From NCBI GenBank assembly GCA_016705065.1, contig JADIYY010000003.1, positions 558,001 to 622,000 on the forward strand: a stretch of 64,000 bases of DNA. Reading direction: 5' to 3'. Each line of letters starts with the position of its first letter. The stretch's first letter is position 1. The position numbers and the translations under genes were made by a program. Shown here piece after piece: positions 35,852 through 44,700 of the stretch. Below the pieces are notes generated by a model. It was not told the origin of the DNA, ran no database searches, and worked only from the letters and a program-made list of their open reading frames with translations. This DNA is from Candidatus Aalborgiella aggregata. GTDB lineage: Bacteria; Pseudomonadota; Gammaproteobacteria; Burkholderiales; Burkholderiaceae_C.

Positions 35852-36538
35852 GTGACCACATTGTTATCAGCATCGGCATCGCGCTTACAAGAGCGCTTAG
35901 AACATACATTCAAAGACAAGGGGCTGTTAGCACGCGCTTTGACGCATCGCAGTTTTTCTGCCGATCACAATGAGCGTTTGGAGTTTTTGGGTGATTCGGT
36001 TTTAGGCTTGGTCATTGCAGACATGCTCTATGAACGGCTGCGCGATTTACCTGAAGGTGATCTTTCAAGGGTTCGCGCCAATTTGGTAAGGCAAGATACG
36101 CTCCATCAATTGGCGGTGGAACTTGGGCTGCCTGAAGTGTTGCGATTGGGTGAGGGCGAATCTAAATCAGGTGGGCAAAAGCGACCATCCATATTGGCTG
36201 ATACTTTAGAGGCCATCATTGGAGCCGTATATCTGGATGGTGGCTTTCAGGTAGCCAAGACTTTGGTGTTGCGACTTTTCCAAAAAATCGATGTCAATCC
36301 CCAAATGCAAGCCATTGGCAAAGACGCCAAAACCGAGTTGCAAGAATGGTTGCAAGGACGCAAGATGAAGCTGCCAGTCTACAGAATCGTAGACACCATA
36401 GGCGCCGCTCATCAACAAACGTTTGAGGTTGAGTGTGAAATTGCTGAATTGAAACTCAGCGAACGTGGCATGGGTTCATCGCGACGCAATGCGGAACAAT
36501 CGGCAGCAACGATGATGTTGCAGCGCGTTAAAAAATAG
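35852..36538 (+). CDS. rnc: Ribonuclease III
   Basis: The protein has 228 residues from a GTG at 35852. The RNase III signature is ERLEFLGDSVLGLVIADML, with the second acidic site in ADTLEAIIGAVYLDGG. A C-terminal double-stranded RNA-binding domain follows (about residues 155-225). It processes rRNA and degrades structured RNA. Hairpins formed by the dispersed repeat in operon mRNAs would be possible substrates (inference). It is followed directly by era. Confidence 0.97.
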   Translation: MTTLLSASASRLQERLEHTFKDKGLLARALTHRSFSADHNERLEFLGDSVLGLVIADMLYERLRDLPEGDLSRVRANLVRQDTLHQLAVELGLPEVLRLGEGESKSGGQKRPSILADTLEAIIGAVYLDGGFQVAKTLVLRLFQKIDVNPQMQAIGKDAKTELQEWLQGRKMKLPVYRIVDTIGAAHQQTFEVECEIAELKLSERGMGSSRRNAEQSAATMMLQRVKK

Positions 36539-36590
36539 CAAAATAATTCCCATGAAAGTTCATGGAAACAGCAGCAAGCGGACACAATTA

Positions 36591-36646
36591 CTATAATAAT
36601 GATAGCAAACAACACAACAAATACGCCGGATAAAGGTCAAAAAGAC
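36591..36646 (+). repeat. Dispersed palindromic repeat, copy 6 (N-terminus of Era)
   Basis: CTATAATAATGATAGC (36591-36606) forms the hairpin; the tail reads AACAACAAATACGCCGGAT with some drift, then AAAGGTCAAAAAGAC. The era start ATG (36599) lies in the hairpin loop side, so the first 16 residues of the longest Era are repeat-encoded. Confidence 0.8.
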
Positions 36647-37630
36647 AAAAATATCCATGACGACATTGGCGCCATGCTGGCCGCTGCATCTGCCCAATCA
36701 GCACATAACAAAGATATGGTGCCGGCTGACCAGCAACACTGCGGCTTGATTGCCATTGTTGGCAAACCCAACGTCGGCAAATCAACCTTGCTCAATGCCT
36801 TGGTAGGGCAAAAAATCAGCATCACATCACGCAAGGCGCAAACCACGCGGCATCGCATCACTGGAATGTCAACCAGAGGCGCTGTTCAGTTTGTGTTTGT
36901 GGATACGCCAGGCTTTCAAACTTTGCACGGCAATGCCTTGAATCGGTCCTTAAACAAAACCGTGCAAGGTGCTGTGGGTGATGTGGATTTGGTGTTGTTT
37001 GTGGTGGAAGCAGGGCGCACCAATCAAGCCGATGACAAAGTGATTTCGCTCTTGAGCGACAAAATCCCCACCTTATTGATTGCCAATAAATTAGACATGG
37101 TTCATCGCCGTGGCGATATCGCACCCTGGTTGCAAACTCTGCACGCGCAGCATAAATTCGATGAGTTTGTGCCCATGTCTGCCAAGAATGCAAAAGACAT
37201 TGAGCGTTTGTTTGATATTTGCAAAAAATATTTGCCAAAGCAAGCATGGTTTTACGCGCCCGATGAATTGACCGATAAAAGCGAGCGTTTCTTGGCCAGT
37301 GAGATGGTGCGAGAAAAATTATTCCGGTTAACAGGAGATGAGCTGCCCTATACCTCAACAGTGGTGATAGACAAGTTTGAAGAAGAAGCACCCAAAAAAG
37401 CTGGACAAAAGCGCTTGGTTAAAATTGCCGCCACCATCATTGTGGAACGCGATGGTCATAAAGCCATGGTGATTGGTGACAAGGGCGAGCGCATCAAGCG
37501 CATTGGCACTGAAACGCGTGTGGAACTTGAGCGGCTGATGGATGCCAAAGTCTTCATTGAACTTTGGGTCAAAGTCAAGTCTGGTTGGGCCGATGACGAA
37601 GCACGGGTAAGGTCATTTGGCTACGAGTAA
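36599..37630 (+). CDS. era: GTPase Era
   Basis: The protein has 343 residues from ATG 36599. The G domain begins late, CGLIAIVGKPNVGKSTLLNAL near residue 47 (read by position); DTPGF, NKLDM and a C-terminal KH domain (DKGERIKRIGTETRVELE) follow. Era binds 16S rRNA and assists 30S assembly. Usual Era proteins have fewer than ten residues before the G domain. The extra lead begins in the dispersed repeat. Shorter starts exist at 36674 and 36716 (MVPADQQHCG), none with a clear ribosome site, so the true start is open. It overlaps recO. Confidence 0.93.
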   Translation: MIANNTTNTPDKGQKDKNIHDDIGAMLAAASAQSAHNKDMVPADQQHCGLIAIVGKPNVGKSTLLNALVGQKISITSRKAQTTRHRITGMSTRGAVQFVFVDTPGFQTLHGNALNRSLNKTVQGAVGDVDLVLFVVEAGRTNQADDKVISLLSDKIPTLLIANKLDMVHRRGDIAPWLQTLHAQHKFDEFVPMSAKNAKDIERLFDICKKYLPKQAWFYAPDELTDKSERFLASEMVREKLFRLTGDELPYTSTVVIDKFEEEAPKKAGQKRLVKIAATIIVERDGHKAMVIGDKGERIKRIGTETRVELERLMDAKVFIELWVKVKSGWADDEARVRSFGYE

Positions 37631-38393
37631 TCGAATTTCTGACGAACCTGCCTATGTGCTGCATCGCTACGATTGGAGCGAATCCAGCCTGATTTTGGAT
37701 GTGTTCACGCGCCATCATGGGCGCGTAGCGCTGGTCGCACGGGGTGCCAAAAAGCCCAGTTCCAGTTTTCGCCCGATTCTGTTGCCCTTGCAGAACCTGC
37801 GGATTGCCTTTGGCGGCGAAGCTGAGATTCGCAATTTACGCAGCTCCGAGTGGACAGGTGGACATGTCATGCCCACGGGCGATGCGCTGATGTCTGGTTA
37901 CTATGTCAATGAACTGCTGATGCGCCTCTTGGTGCGCGACGATCCCCATCCGGTATTGTTTGACACCTACGTCCAAACGGTGAATATTTTGGCGCAATCA
38001 GCAAACCACCAAAACGAATCTGAATCAATACTTGAAGTGGCTTTGCGTGCTTTTGAATTGACTTTACTTAAAGAACTAGGCTGGTTGCCCTCTTTAGATC
38101 GTCACAGCAGCACTTTGGCACAGTTGGAAAACAGCGAATCTTATGTTTTGGTGCCTGAGGGCGGTTTACGCTTCGCGCATGAGGACGACCGTGCCAGTTT
38201 GCAAGGCGTGCAATGGCTGCAACTGCAAGCGGCACTCGAAGCTGAAGCTTCATTTTCTACTCTGCTGAGTGCGTGCACCCATCATTTGCAATCATTGAAA
38301 ACCCAGCTGCGTTCCGTTTTGCACTACCATTGTGGTGTGAATACGTTTAAAACTCGGCAAATGATGCTGGATATTCAAAACGTAGCAACTTGA
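37617..38393 (+). CDS. recO: DNA repair protein RecO
   Basis: The protein has 258 residues, starting at a TTG inside the last codons of era. The OB-fold N-terminus (YVLHRYDWSESSLILDVFTRHHGRV, read by position; RGAKKPSSSFRP) and helical C-terminal part are present. RecO loads RecA with RecR onto SSB-coated DNA. The order era-recO-pdxJ-acpS is standard for betaproteobacteria. Confidence 0.93.
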   Translation: MATSNRISDEPAYVLHRYDWSESSLILDVFTRHHGRVALVARGAKKPSSSFRPILLPLQNLRIAFGGEAEIRNLRSSEWTGGHVMPTGDALMSGYYVNELLMRLLVRDDPHPVLFDTYVQTVNILAQSANHQNESESILEVALRAFELTLLKELGWLPSLDRHSSTLAQLENSESYVLVPEGGLRFAHEDDRASLQGVQWLQLQAALEAEASFSTLLSACTHHLQSLKTQLRSVLHYHCGVNTFKTRQMMLDIQNVAT

Positions 38394-38400
38394 ACCAATA

Positions 38401-39150
38401 ATGATGCAAAGCACCCACCTTTCCGTAAATCTCAATAAAGTGGCACTCATACGCAACACGCGCCACCTTGGAATACCAAGCCTGATCCGCGCAGCCAATC
38501 AATGTTTGGAAGCGGGTGCCAGTGGCATTACATTGCATCCGCGTCCAGATGAGCGTCATATCCGGGCACATGATGTGGCTGATATTGCTGCCATGATGAA
38601 AGACTGGCCGGCAAAAGAGTTGAATATTGAAGGCAATCCATTGCAAAACCTGATGGGCTTTGTTCGAAAGTATCAACCGCATCAAGCGACTTTTGTGCCC
38701 GATAGCGAAGGGCAATTCACCAGCGATCATGGATGGAGTCCTGAACATGATTCGACAAAATTACGCCCTTTGATAGCTGAGGCCAAAGCTTTGGGCGTGC
38801 GTGTGAGCTTGTTCATGGATGCAGAAGCCAGCAGCATGGCATGGGCCAAATCTGTCGGTGCAGACCGTGTTGAGTTGTACACCGAGCCCTACGCGGCAGC
38901 ATGGGGCACACCACAACAATCTGCGCAATTAAAACGTTTTGCAGATGCTGCTCAAGCCGCTATCGATGCGGGCCTGCAAGTCAATGCAGGGCATGACTTG
39001 AACCTCGCCAATTTAACCGCGTTTGTCCAACAAGTGCCTGGCGTGCAAGAAGTATCCATCGGCCATGCGCTGATAGCAGATGCCTTGGAAATGGGATATA
39101 GCGAAACCGTCAAGGCGTATTTGCGCTGTATTCATGCAGCCTTTAAATAA
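38401..39150 (+). CDS. pdxJ: Pyridoxine 5'-phosphate synthase
   Basis: The protein has 249 residues, a TIM barrel. LSVNLNKVALIRNTR opens it; the substrate loop HPRPDERHIRAHDV and the Glu in NIEGNP lie before the middle; INAGHDLN-type sequence (VNAGHDLNLANL) and VSIGHALIADAL close it. It forms pyridoxine phosphate from deoxyxylulose phosphate. It lies 8 bp after recO and 3 bp before acpS. Confidence 0.96.
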   Translation: MMQSTHLSVNLNKVALIRNTRHLGIPSLIRAANQCLEAGASGITLHPRPDERHIRAHDVADIAAMMKDWPAKELNIEGNPLQNLMGFVRKYQPHQATFVPDSEGQFTSDHGWSPEHDSTKLRPLIAEAKALGVRVSLFMDAEASSMAWAKSVGADRVELYTEPYAAAWGTPQQSAQLKRFADAAQAAIDAGLQVNAGHDLNLANLTAFVQQVPGVQEVSIGHALIADALEMGYSETVKAYLRCIHAAFK

Positions 39151-39152
39151 TC

Positions 39153-39545
39153 ATGATTTACGGTATAGGCACTGATATTTGCGACATACGCCGCATCCGC
39201 GCGACTTTTGAACGTCAGGGTGAACGCTTTGCGCAAAAAGTATTGAGCGAAGGCGAATTCGCAGTTTGGACCAAACGTACAGAACGCTTGCCTGAGCGTG
39301 GCTTGCGGTTTTTGGCGACACGGTTTTCGGCAAAAGAGGCTTTTAGCAAAGCCATTGGTTTGGGTATGCGCATGCCGATGAGTTGGCAATTGTGCGAAAT
39401 TGCGAATTTGCCAAGCGGCAAGCCGACTATCAAATTACACGGTGAATTGAAGAATTGGTTCGATGCGCAAGGCTTGCAAGCGCATATTACCGTGTCAGAT
39501 GAAACAGACTACGCAGCGAGTTTTTGCGTGGTAGAAAAAATGTGA
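39153..39545 (+). CDS. acpS: Holo-ACP synthase
   Basis: The protein has 130 residues. GIGTDICDIRRI supplies the metal-binding Asp, and RFSAKEAFSKAIGLG the Glu and Lys. It transfers phosphopantetheine to AcpP, whose gene lies 12 kb upstream in the same block. It ends the co-directional run and converges with greA with 23 bp between stops. nagZ, which often follows acpS, is absent here. Confidence 0.96.
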   Translation: MIYGIGTDICDIRRIRATFERQGERFAQKVLSEGEFAVWTKRTERLPERGLRFLATRFSAKEAFSKAIGLGMRMPMSWQLCEIANLPSGKPTIKLHGELKNWFDAQGLQAHITVSDETDYAASFCVVEKM

Positions 39546-39568
39546 TGGGTGAGTTTAAGGAGACAAGC

Positions 39569-40045
39569 TTAAACGTAGCGCACCTGAATAATTTCATAAT
39601 GCTTCACGCCACCAGGTGCTTGCACTTCAGCCATGTCGCCTTCTTCTTTGCCAATCAAAGCGCGGGCTATCGGGCTGCTGATATTGACCAAACCTAGTTT
39701 GATATCGGCTTCGTCTTCCCCCACGATTTGGTAGGTCACTTTGACGCCTGTGTCTTCATCTTCAAGATCGACTGTCGAGCCAAAAACCACACGTCCTTCA
39801 GCATTCAGGCTGGCAGGATCAATGACTTGTGCGGTTGAGAGCTTGCCTTCCAGTTCTAAAATGCGCCCTTCTACAAAGCCTTGGCGGTCTTTAGCGGCAT
39901 CGTATTCAGCGTTCTCACTCAAATCACCTTGCGCACGCGCTTCAGAGATGGCAGCAATCACGGTCGGACGTTCAACTGTTTTGAGTTGGTGCAGTTCGGC
40001 TTTCAAAATCTCAGCGCCGCGCTTGGTAATAGGTAAAGTAGCCAT
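39569..40045 (-). CDS. greA: Transcription elongation factor GreA
   Basis: I take the ATG at 40045 (MATLPITKRGAEILKAEL), which gives 158 residues as usual, rather than the longer upstream frame. The N-terminal coiled coil with its acidic tip (LSENAEYDAAKDRQ) and the C-terminal FKBP-like domain are present. GreA rescues backtracked RNA polymerase by transcript cleavage. No clear ribosome site precedes the start. Upstream lies a terminator-like hairpin close behind a promoter. In many betaproteobacteria carB precedes greA; here leuS is divergent instead. Confidence 0.95.
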   Translation of the reverse strand: MATLPITKRGAEILKAELHQLKTVERPTVIAAISEARAQGDLSENAEYDAAKDRQGFVEGRILELEGKLSTAQVIDPASLNAEGRVVFGSTVDLEDEDTGVKVTYQIVGEDEADIKLGLVNISSPIARALIGKEEGDMAEVQAPGGVKHYEIIQVRYV

Positions 40046-40090
40046 ATCAAATACTAATAACAAAAAAAGATGGGTAGCAAAGCAGAAGCA

Positions 40091-40165
40091 TGCAAAACAA
40101 AACCGCCGAACGGTTAGGTTCGGCGGCGACGTGCGAATTATGCCGTGAAAATCACGAAAAGTCAC
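40091..40165 (-). promoter_or_regulatory. greA promoter with terminator-like leader hairpin
   Basis: On the minus strand GTGACT (40165-40160), 17 bp, CATAAT (40142-40137) would start near 40130. The transcript then folds at once into CCGCCGAAC-CTAACC-GTTCGGCGG (40126-40103) followed by TTTTGTTTTG. A perfect nine-base stem with a T-rich end looks like an attenuator about 60 bp before greA. Confidence 0.55.
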
Positions 40166-40267
40166 TGTTCATGCAGAATTTGCACTTCAAAGCACCTGAA
40201 ATGACACCGCAGATTGATATGGATAGGATAGATTTTCGCGAGCTTGCCACCCTCTACAATTGGGGGT

Positions 40268-42967
40268 ATGAACGAAATTTACGACCACATCACGATTGAG
40301 AAAGCGGCGCACAGCCATTGGACAGCTTCTGACGCTTACAGAGTAACCGAAGGTGCACTGGACACACAAGGCAAACCCAAACCCAAATACTACGCTTGCT
40401 CCATGTTGCCCTACCCCAGTGGCAAGCTGCACATGGGTCATGTGCGCAACTACACCATCAACGACATGCTCACGCGCCAATTGCGCATGAAGGGCTACAA
40501 CGTGCTCATGCCCATGGGTTGGGATGCGTTTGGACTGCCAGCAGAAAACGCCGCCATGAAGAATGGCGTGCCACCTGCACAGTGGACCTTTGACAACATT
40601 GCCTACATGAAGAAGCAAATGCAGGCGATGGGCTTGGCGATTGATTGGAGCCGTGAAGTAGCCACTTGCACGCCCGAGTACTACAAGTGGAACCAGTGGT
40701 TGTTCCTCAAAATGCTTGAACAAGGCATCGCCTACCGTAAAACGCAGGTTGTTAATTGGGACCCAGTTGACCAAACCGTGTTGGCCAACGAGCAAGTGAT
40801 AGACGGCAAAGGCTGGCGTACGGGCGCGGTGGTTGAGAAGCGTGAAATTCCTGGTTACTACCTCAACATCACCCAATATGCACCAGAGTTGTTGGAACAC
40901 GTACAGACTGGCCTAGACGGCTGGCCTGAACGCGTGAAATTGATGCAAGAAAACTGGATTGGCAAGTCCGAAGGCGTTCGTTTTGCTTTTCCCCATGAGA
41001 TCAAAGATGCAGCTGGTAACTTAGTGCAAGACGGCAAAATGTACGTCTTCACCACCCGCGCAGATACCATCATGGGCGTAACTTTCGTTGCCGTCGCGCC
41101 AGAGCACCCCATTGCGATACGAGCTGGCGAATTGAATGCCTCATTAGCTATCAAAATTGAAGCGTTGAAAGAGGGTGGAACAACTGAAGCTGAACTCGCC
41201 ACCAAAGAAAAAGAAGGCGTGGCAACGGGACTGTTTGTATCGCACCCATTGACGGGTGAACAGGTCGAAGTCTGGGTTGGCAACTACGTGCTGATGAGCT
41301 ACGGCGACGGCGCAGTCATGGGCGTGCCTGCGCACGATGAGCGGGATTTTGCGTTTGCTTTGAAATACGACTTGCCCATCAAGCAGGTGGTATCAGTTAA
41401 AGATCAAAGTTTCAACGACAAAACATGGCAAGACTGGTACGGACAAAAAACGGGGACCGCGTCAGTGTATTCTGGCAAATACGACGGATTGGGGTTCAAA
41501 GCATGTGTCGATTCCGTTGCCGCAGACCTGGCCGCTAAAGGCCTAGGCGAGAAAAAAACCACTTGGCGTTTGCGCGATTGGGGTATTTCACGCCAGCGTT
41601 ATTGGGGCACACCGATTCCAATCATTCATTGCCCTGAGCATGGCGCAGTGCCGGTGCCTGAAAAAGACTTGCCAGTGGTGCTGCCGCTGGACTGTGTACC
41701 CGATGGTTCTGGCAACCCGCTACACAAGCATGAAGGTTTTCATGCTGGGGCGGTTTGCCCGATTTGCGGTGCAAAAGCGCGGCGCGAGACGGACACTATG
41801 GACACTTTTGTGGACAGCTCGTGGTATTTCATGCGCTACTGCGACCCAAAGAATGACCAAGCCATGGTGGCAGAGGGCGCTGACTACTGGATGCCGATGG
41901 ACCAGTATATTGGCGGCATTGAACACGCCATTTTGCATTTGTTGTATGCGCGGTTTTGGACCAAGGTGATGCGCGATTTGAAGCTCATCAAAGTCGATGA
42001 ACCGTTTACCAAGCTGCTCACGCAAGGCATGGTGCTCAACAAAATCTATTCACGCAAAAACGACAAAGGCGGCATCGAATACTTCTGGCCACAAGAAGTG
42101 GAAGACATCGTCGATGCAAGCGGCAAAATCAGCACAGCCAAGAGCAAAGTTGACGGTTCAATTGTTAACTACGACGGCGTGGGAACCATGTCAAAGTCAA
42201 AAAACAATGGCGTGGATCCGCAAGACTTGATCGAAAAATACGGCGCCGACACAGCACGTCTGTACACCATGTTCACAGCGCCACCCGAAGCCACGTTAGA
42301 GTGGAATGACGCCGCCGTGGAAGGCTCTTACCGTTTTTTGCGCCGCGTATGGAATTTTGGGGTCAAAATCAATGAATCTGCCAATACTATAAATAACATA
42401 GCAGTTCAGGCAATTAATACGCCGGCTACAGGCCAAAAAGGCAATGAAAAGGTGGCGTTAGACAAGGCCACGCAAGCTTTGCGCTTAGAGTTGCACACAT
42501 TGCTCAAACAAGTTGATTTTGACTATCAACGCATGCAGTACAACACCGTGGTGTCGGGTTGCATGAAGATTTTGAATGCTTTGGAAGACTTCAAAGAAAG
42601 CGAATCCGAATCTGCCAAAACGGTTGTACTTGAAGGGTTTGGCATCCTGCTGCGTTGCTTGTACCCCGCTGCGCCGCACTTGTGTCACGCCTTGTGGCAA
42701 GAATTGGGTTTTGACAAACCGTATGGTGACTTGTTGGATGCGTCTTGGCCACAAGTTGATGCAACGGCTTTGGTGCAAGATGAGCTTGAACTCATGTTGC
42801 AAGTATGTGGCAAATTGCGTGGTTCCATTGTGGTGCCTGCAAAAGCATCGAAAGAAGAAATTGAAAAGATCGCAGTAGGTTCTGAGATTGTGCTTAAATT
42901 CGCCGCAGGGACCACCATTAAAAAAGTGATTGTGGTACCTGGTCGCTTGGTCAACGTAGTGATTTGA
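40268..42967 (+). CDS. leuS: Leucyl-tRNA synthetase with repeat-encoded insertion
   Basis: The ATG at 40268 is the family start (MNEIYDHITIEKAA). The protein is 899 residues. HIGH motif in PYPSGKLHMGHVRNY, editing domain about residues 225-420, and the KMSKS-type motif in GTMSKSKNNGVD. In the anticodon-binding domain, about residues 706-728, a stretch around IAVQAINTPATGQKG is encoded by a dispersed repeat placed in frame. The gene is otherwise intact, so the insertion is tolerated. It begins a leuS-lptE-holA operon, the usual order. Confidence 0.97.
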   Translation: MNEIYDHITIEKAAHSHWTASDAYRVTEGALDTQGKPKPKYYACSMLPYPSGKLHMGHVRNYTINDMLTRQLRMKGYNVLMPMGWDAFGLPAENAAMKNGVPPAQWTFDNIAYMKKQMQAMGLAIDWSREVATCTPEYYKWNQWLFLKMLEQGIAYRKTQVVNWDPVDQTVLANEQVIDGKGWRTGAVVEKREIPGYYLNITQYAPELLEHVQTGLDGWPERVKLMQENWIGKSEGVRFAFPHEIKDAAGNLVQDGKMYVFTTRADTIMGVTFVAVAPEHPIAIRAGELNASLAIKIEALKEGGTTEAELATKEKEGVATGLFVSHPLTGEQVEVWVGNYVLMSYGDGAVMGVPAHDERDFAFALKYDLPIKQVVSVKDQSFNDKTWQDWYGQKTGTASVYSGKYDGLGFKACVDSVAADLAAKGLGEKKTTWRLRDWGISRQRYWGTPIPIIHCPEHGAVPVPEKDLPVVLPLDCVPDGSGNPLHKHEGFHAGAVCPICGAKARRETDTMDTFVDSSWYFMRYCDPKNDQAMVAEGADYWMPMDQYIGGIEHAILHLLYARFWTKVMRDLKLIKVDEPFTKLLTQGMVLNKIYSRKNDKGGIEYFWPQEVEDIVDASGKISTAKSKVDGSIVNYDGVGTMSKSKNNGVDPQDLIEKYGADTARLYTMFTAPPEATLEWNDAAVEGSYRFLRRVWNFGVKINESANTINNIAVQAINTPATGQKGNEKVALDKATQALRLELHTLLKQVDFDYQRMQYNTVVSGCMKILNALEDFKESESESAKTVVLEGFGILLRCLYPAAPHLCHALWQELGFDKPYGDLLDASWPQVDATALVQDELELMLQVCGKLRGSIVVPAKASKEEIEKIAVGSEIVLKFAAGTTIKKVIVVPGRLVNVVI
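42386..42452 (+). repeat. Dispersed palindromic repeat, copy 7 (inside leuS)
   Basis: ACTATAAATAACATAGC (42386-42402) is followed by AGTTCAGGCAATTAATACGC (42403-42422), then CGGCTACAGGCCAAAAAGGC. It lies wholly inside leuS, in frame and without stops. Confidence 0.9.
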
Positions 42968-43011
42968 GCGCATTTATTTGAATGTGGTCAGATAAACCAA
43001 AAGAGAACATT

Positions 43012-43533
43012 ATGAAACGTCGTCAATTTACTCAAACTTTGTTCAACACAGTGGTGGCAAGTTCAACAGTCGCTGCGTTAAGTGGCTGCGGTTTCAAAAT
43101 GCGCGGGTCTTTTAATTACCCTTTCAAGTCAATTTACACAACATTTGTGCTGGGGTCCACGCTGGGTAATGAATTCAAGCGAGTTTTGGGTGCAGACAGT
43201 CAAGTTACTTTAATCACTGATGCCGCACAGGCAGACAAAGCCCAAGTCGTTTTGGATGTGTTGAACGATCAGCGTGAAAAAGTGGTTGTGGGTGTGACGG
43301 CTGCGGGTCAAGTGCGAGAGTTTCAATTGCGCGTCCGTCTTAAATTTAAGTTGCGCACTCAAGACGGCAGAGAAATCATTCCAGATACCGAGTTGTTGAT
43401 TCAACGCGATATCAGCTTTACCGAAACCGCAGCTTTGGCCAAAGAAAATGAAGAAGCATTGCTGTACCGCGATATGCAATCAGACATGGTGCAACAATTG
43501 TTGCGTCGATTGGCGGCAGTCAAGTCAATCTAA
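43012..43533 (+). CDS. lptE: LPS-assembly lipoprotein LptE
   Basis: I choose ATG 43012 (MKRRQFTQTLF), giving 173 residues. The lipobox is ALSGC (Cys about residue 25), followed by GFKMRGSFNYPF, typical of LptE. It plugs the LptD barrel in the outer membrane. It lies between leuS and holA, the standard position. Confidence 0.93.
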   Translation: MKRRQFTQTLFNTVVASSTVAALSGCGFKMRGSFNYPFKSIYTTFVLGSTLGNEFKRVLGADSQVTLITDAAQADKAQVVLDVLNDQREKVVVGVTAAGQVREFQLRVRLKFKLRTQDGREIIPDTELLIQRDISFTETAALAKENEEALLYRDMQSDMVQQLLRRLAAVKSI

Positions 43534-43541
43534 GCATACCT

Positions 43542-44612
43542 ATGCAAATTGCCAGCGGGCAACTGAGCAACCATTTCGCAAAAGGTTTGCGCTCTCTCTA
43601 CACCGTACACGGTGACGAGCCGTTGCTGGTACAAGAGGCGGCAGATGCGATACGCGATCAAGCCCGTAAGCAAGGCTTTACTGAGCGCAATTCATTCACA
43701 GTTGCGGGTGCGCATTTTGATTGGGGTGAAGTGCTGGACGCCGCAGGCAGCATGAGTTTGTTTGCTGACAAGCAAATCATTGAAATTCGCATTCCGTCAG
43801 GCAAGCCTGGCAAAGACGGCAGCGTGCAACTACAACAAATAGCGGGTCAAGCTGTTGGCAATGAAGATGCTGTGACACTGGTGATTTTGCCCAAGCTGGA
43901 CAAATTGAGCAAACAAAGCGCATGGTTTACCGCACTTGATGGCAATGGCATCAGCATTGAGGTGCAGCCAGTTGAGAGAGCGTCTTTGCCACAATGGATA
44001 GCACAGCGATTGCAAGCGCAGGGACAGCGTGTTGTGGCTGGTATCGAGGGGCAACAAACATTGCAGTTTTTTGCTGACCGGGTGGAGGGGAATTTGTTGG
44101 CGGCTTACCAAGAGATTCAAAAACTGGCATTGCTTTATCCGAACAACAAAGACACACCAAGCGTGTCGGGCGAGTTGACTTTGGCGCAAGTCGAAAGTGC
44201 TGTCCTCAACGTAGCTCGATACGATGTATTTAAGCTGGTTGAATCGATGCTGTCAGGTCATGTGGCCCGTGTGCAGCGTATGTTGGATGGTTTGCAAGCT
44301 GAAGGTGTGGCAGAGGTTCTCGTGCATTGGGCTATTGCCGAGGATATTCGCACACTGAAACGTTTAAAAGATTCGGTAGCTAATGGTCGTCCAGTGCCCG
44401 TAGCACTGAAAGAACAGCGCATTTGGGGTATGAAAGAACGTTTGTACGAGCGCATATTGCCCAAAATCACCCAGCACGAAATAGACCAGCTACTTGGCGA
44501 TGCACACACGGTAGACGGCATTGTGAAGGGCTTGAAACAACGTGATTGGCCCCAAGATAACTGGCAAGCCTTGCAGCGACTTGCAATGAATTTGTGCCAA
44601 AAGTGCAAATGA
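43542..44612 (+). CDS. holA: DNA polymerase III subunit delta
   Basis: The protein has 356 residues: LYTVHGDEPLLVQEAADAIRD at the N-terminus (read by position), LPKLDKLSKQSAWFTALD, and a C-terminal clamp-loader collar region (VHWAIAEDIRTLKRL). It opens the sliding clamp within the clamp loader. It is 8 bp after lptE. Confidence 0.94.
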   Translation: MQIASGQLSNHFAKGLRSLYTVHGDEPLLVQEAADAIRDQARKQGFTERNSFTVAGAHFDWGEVLDAAGSMSLFADKQIIEIRIPSGKPGKDGSVQLQQIAGQAVGNEDAVTLVILPKLDKLSKQSAWFTALDGNGISIEVQPVERASLPQWIAQRLQAQGQRVVAGIEGQQTLQFFADRVEGNLLAAYQEIQKLALLYPNNKDTPSVSGELTLAQVESAVLNVARYDVFKLVESMLSGHVARVQRMLDGLQAEGVAEVLVHWAIAEDIRTLKRLKDSVANGRPVPVALKEQRIWGMKERLYERILPKITQHEIDQLLGDAHTVDGIVKGLKQRDWPQDNWQALQRLAMNLCQKCK

Positions 44613-44700
44613 GCAACATCCCGTGAGGGCAATAGGTAAAAAAGCAAAAAGCGGTTAAAGTCTTTTTGACGTAGTTTTTTAATTTGCGAGATACATATTT

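Noticed and set aside
36700..36735. A second, degraded repeat tail inside era around GGTGCCGGCTGACCAG
   Set aside because: Only short chance identity; no hairpin arms at the right distance.
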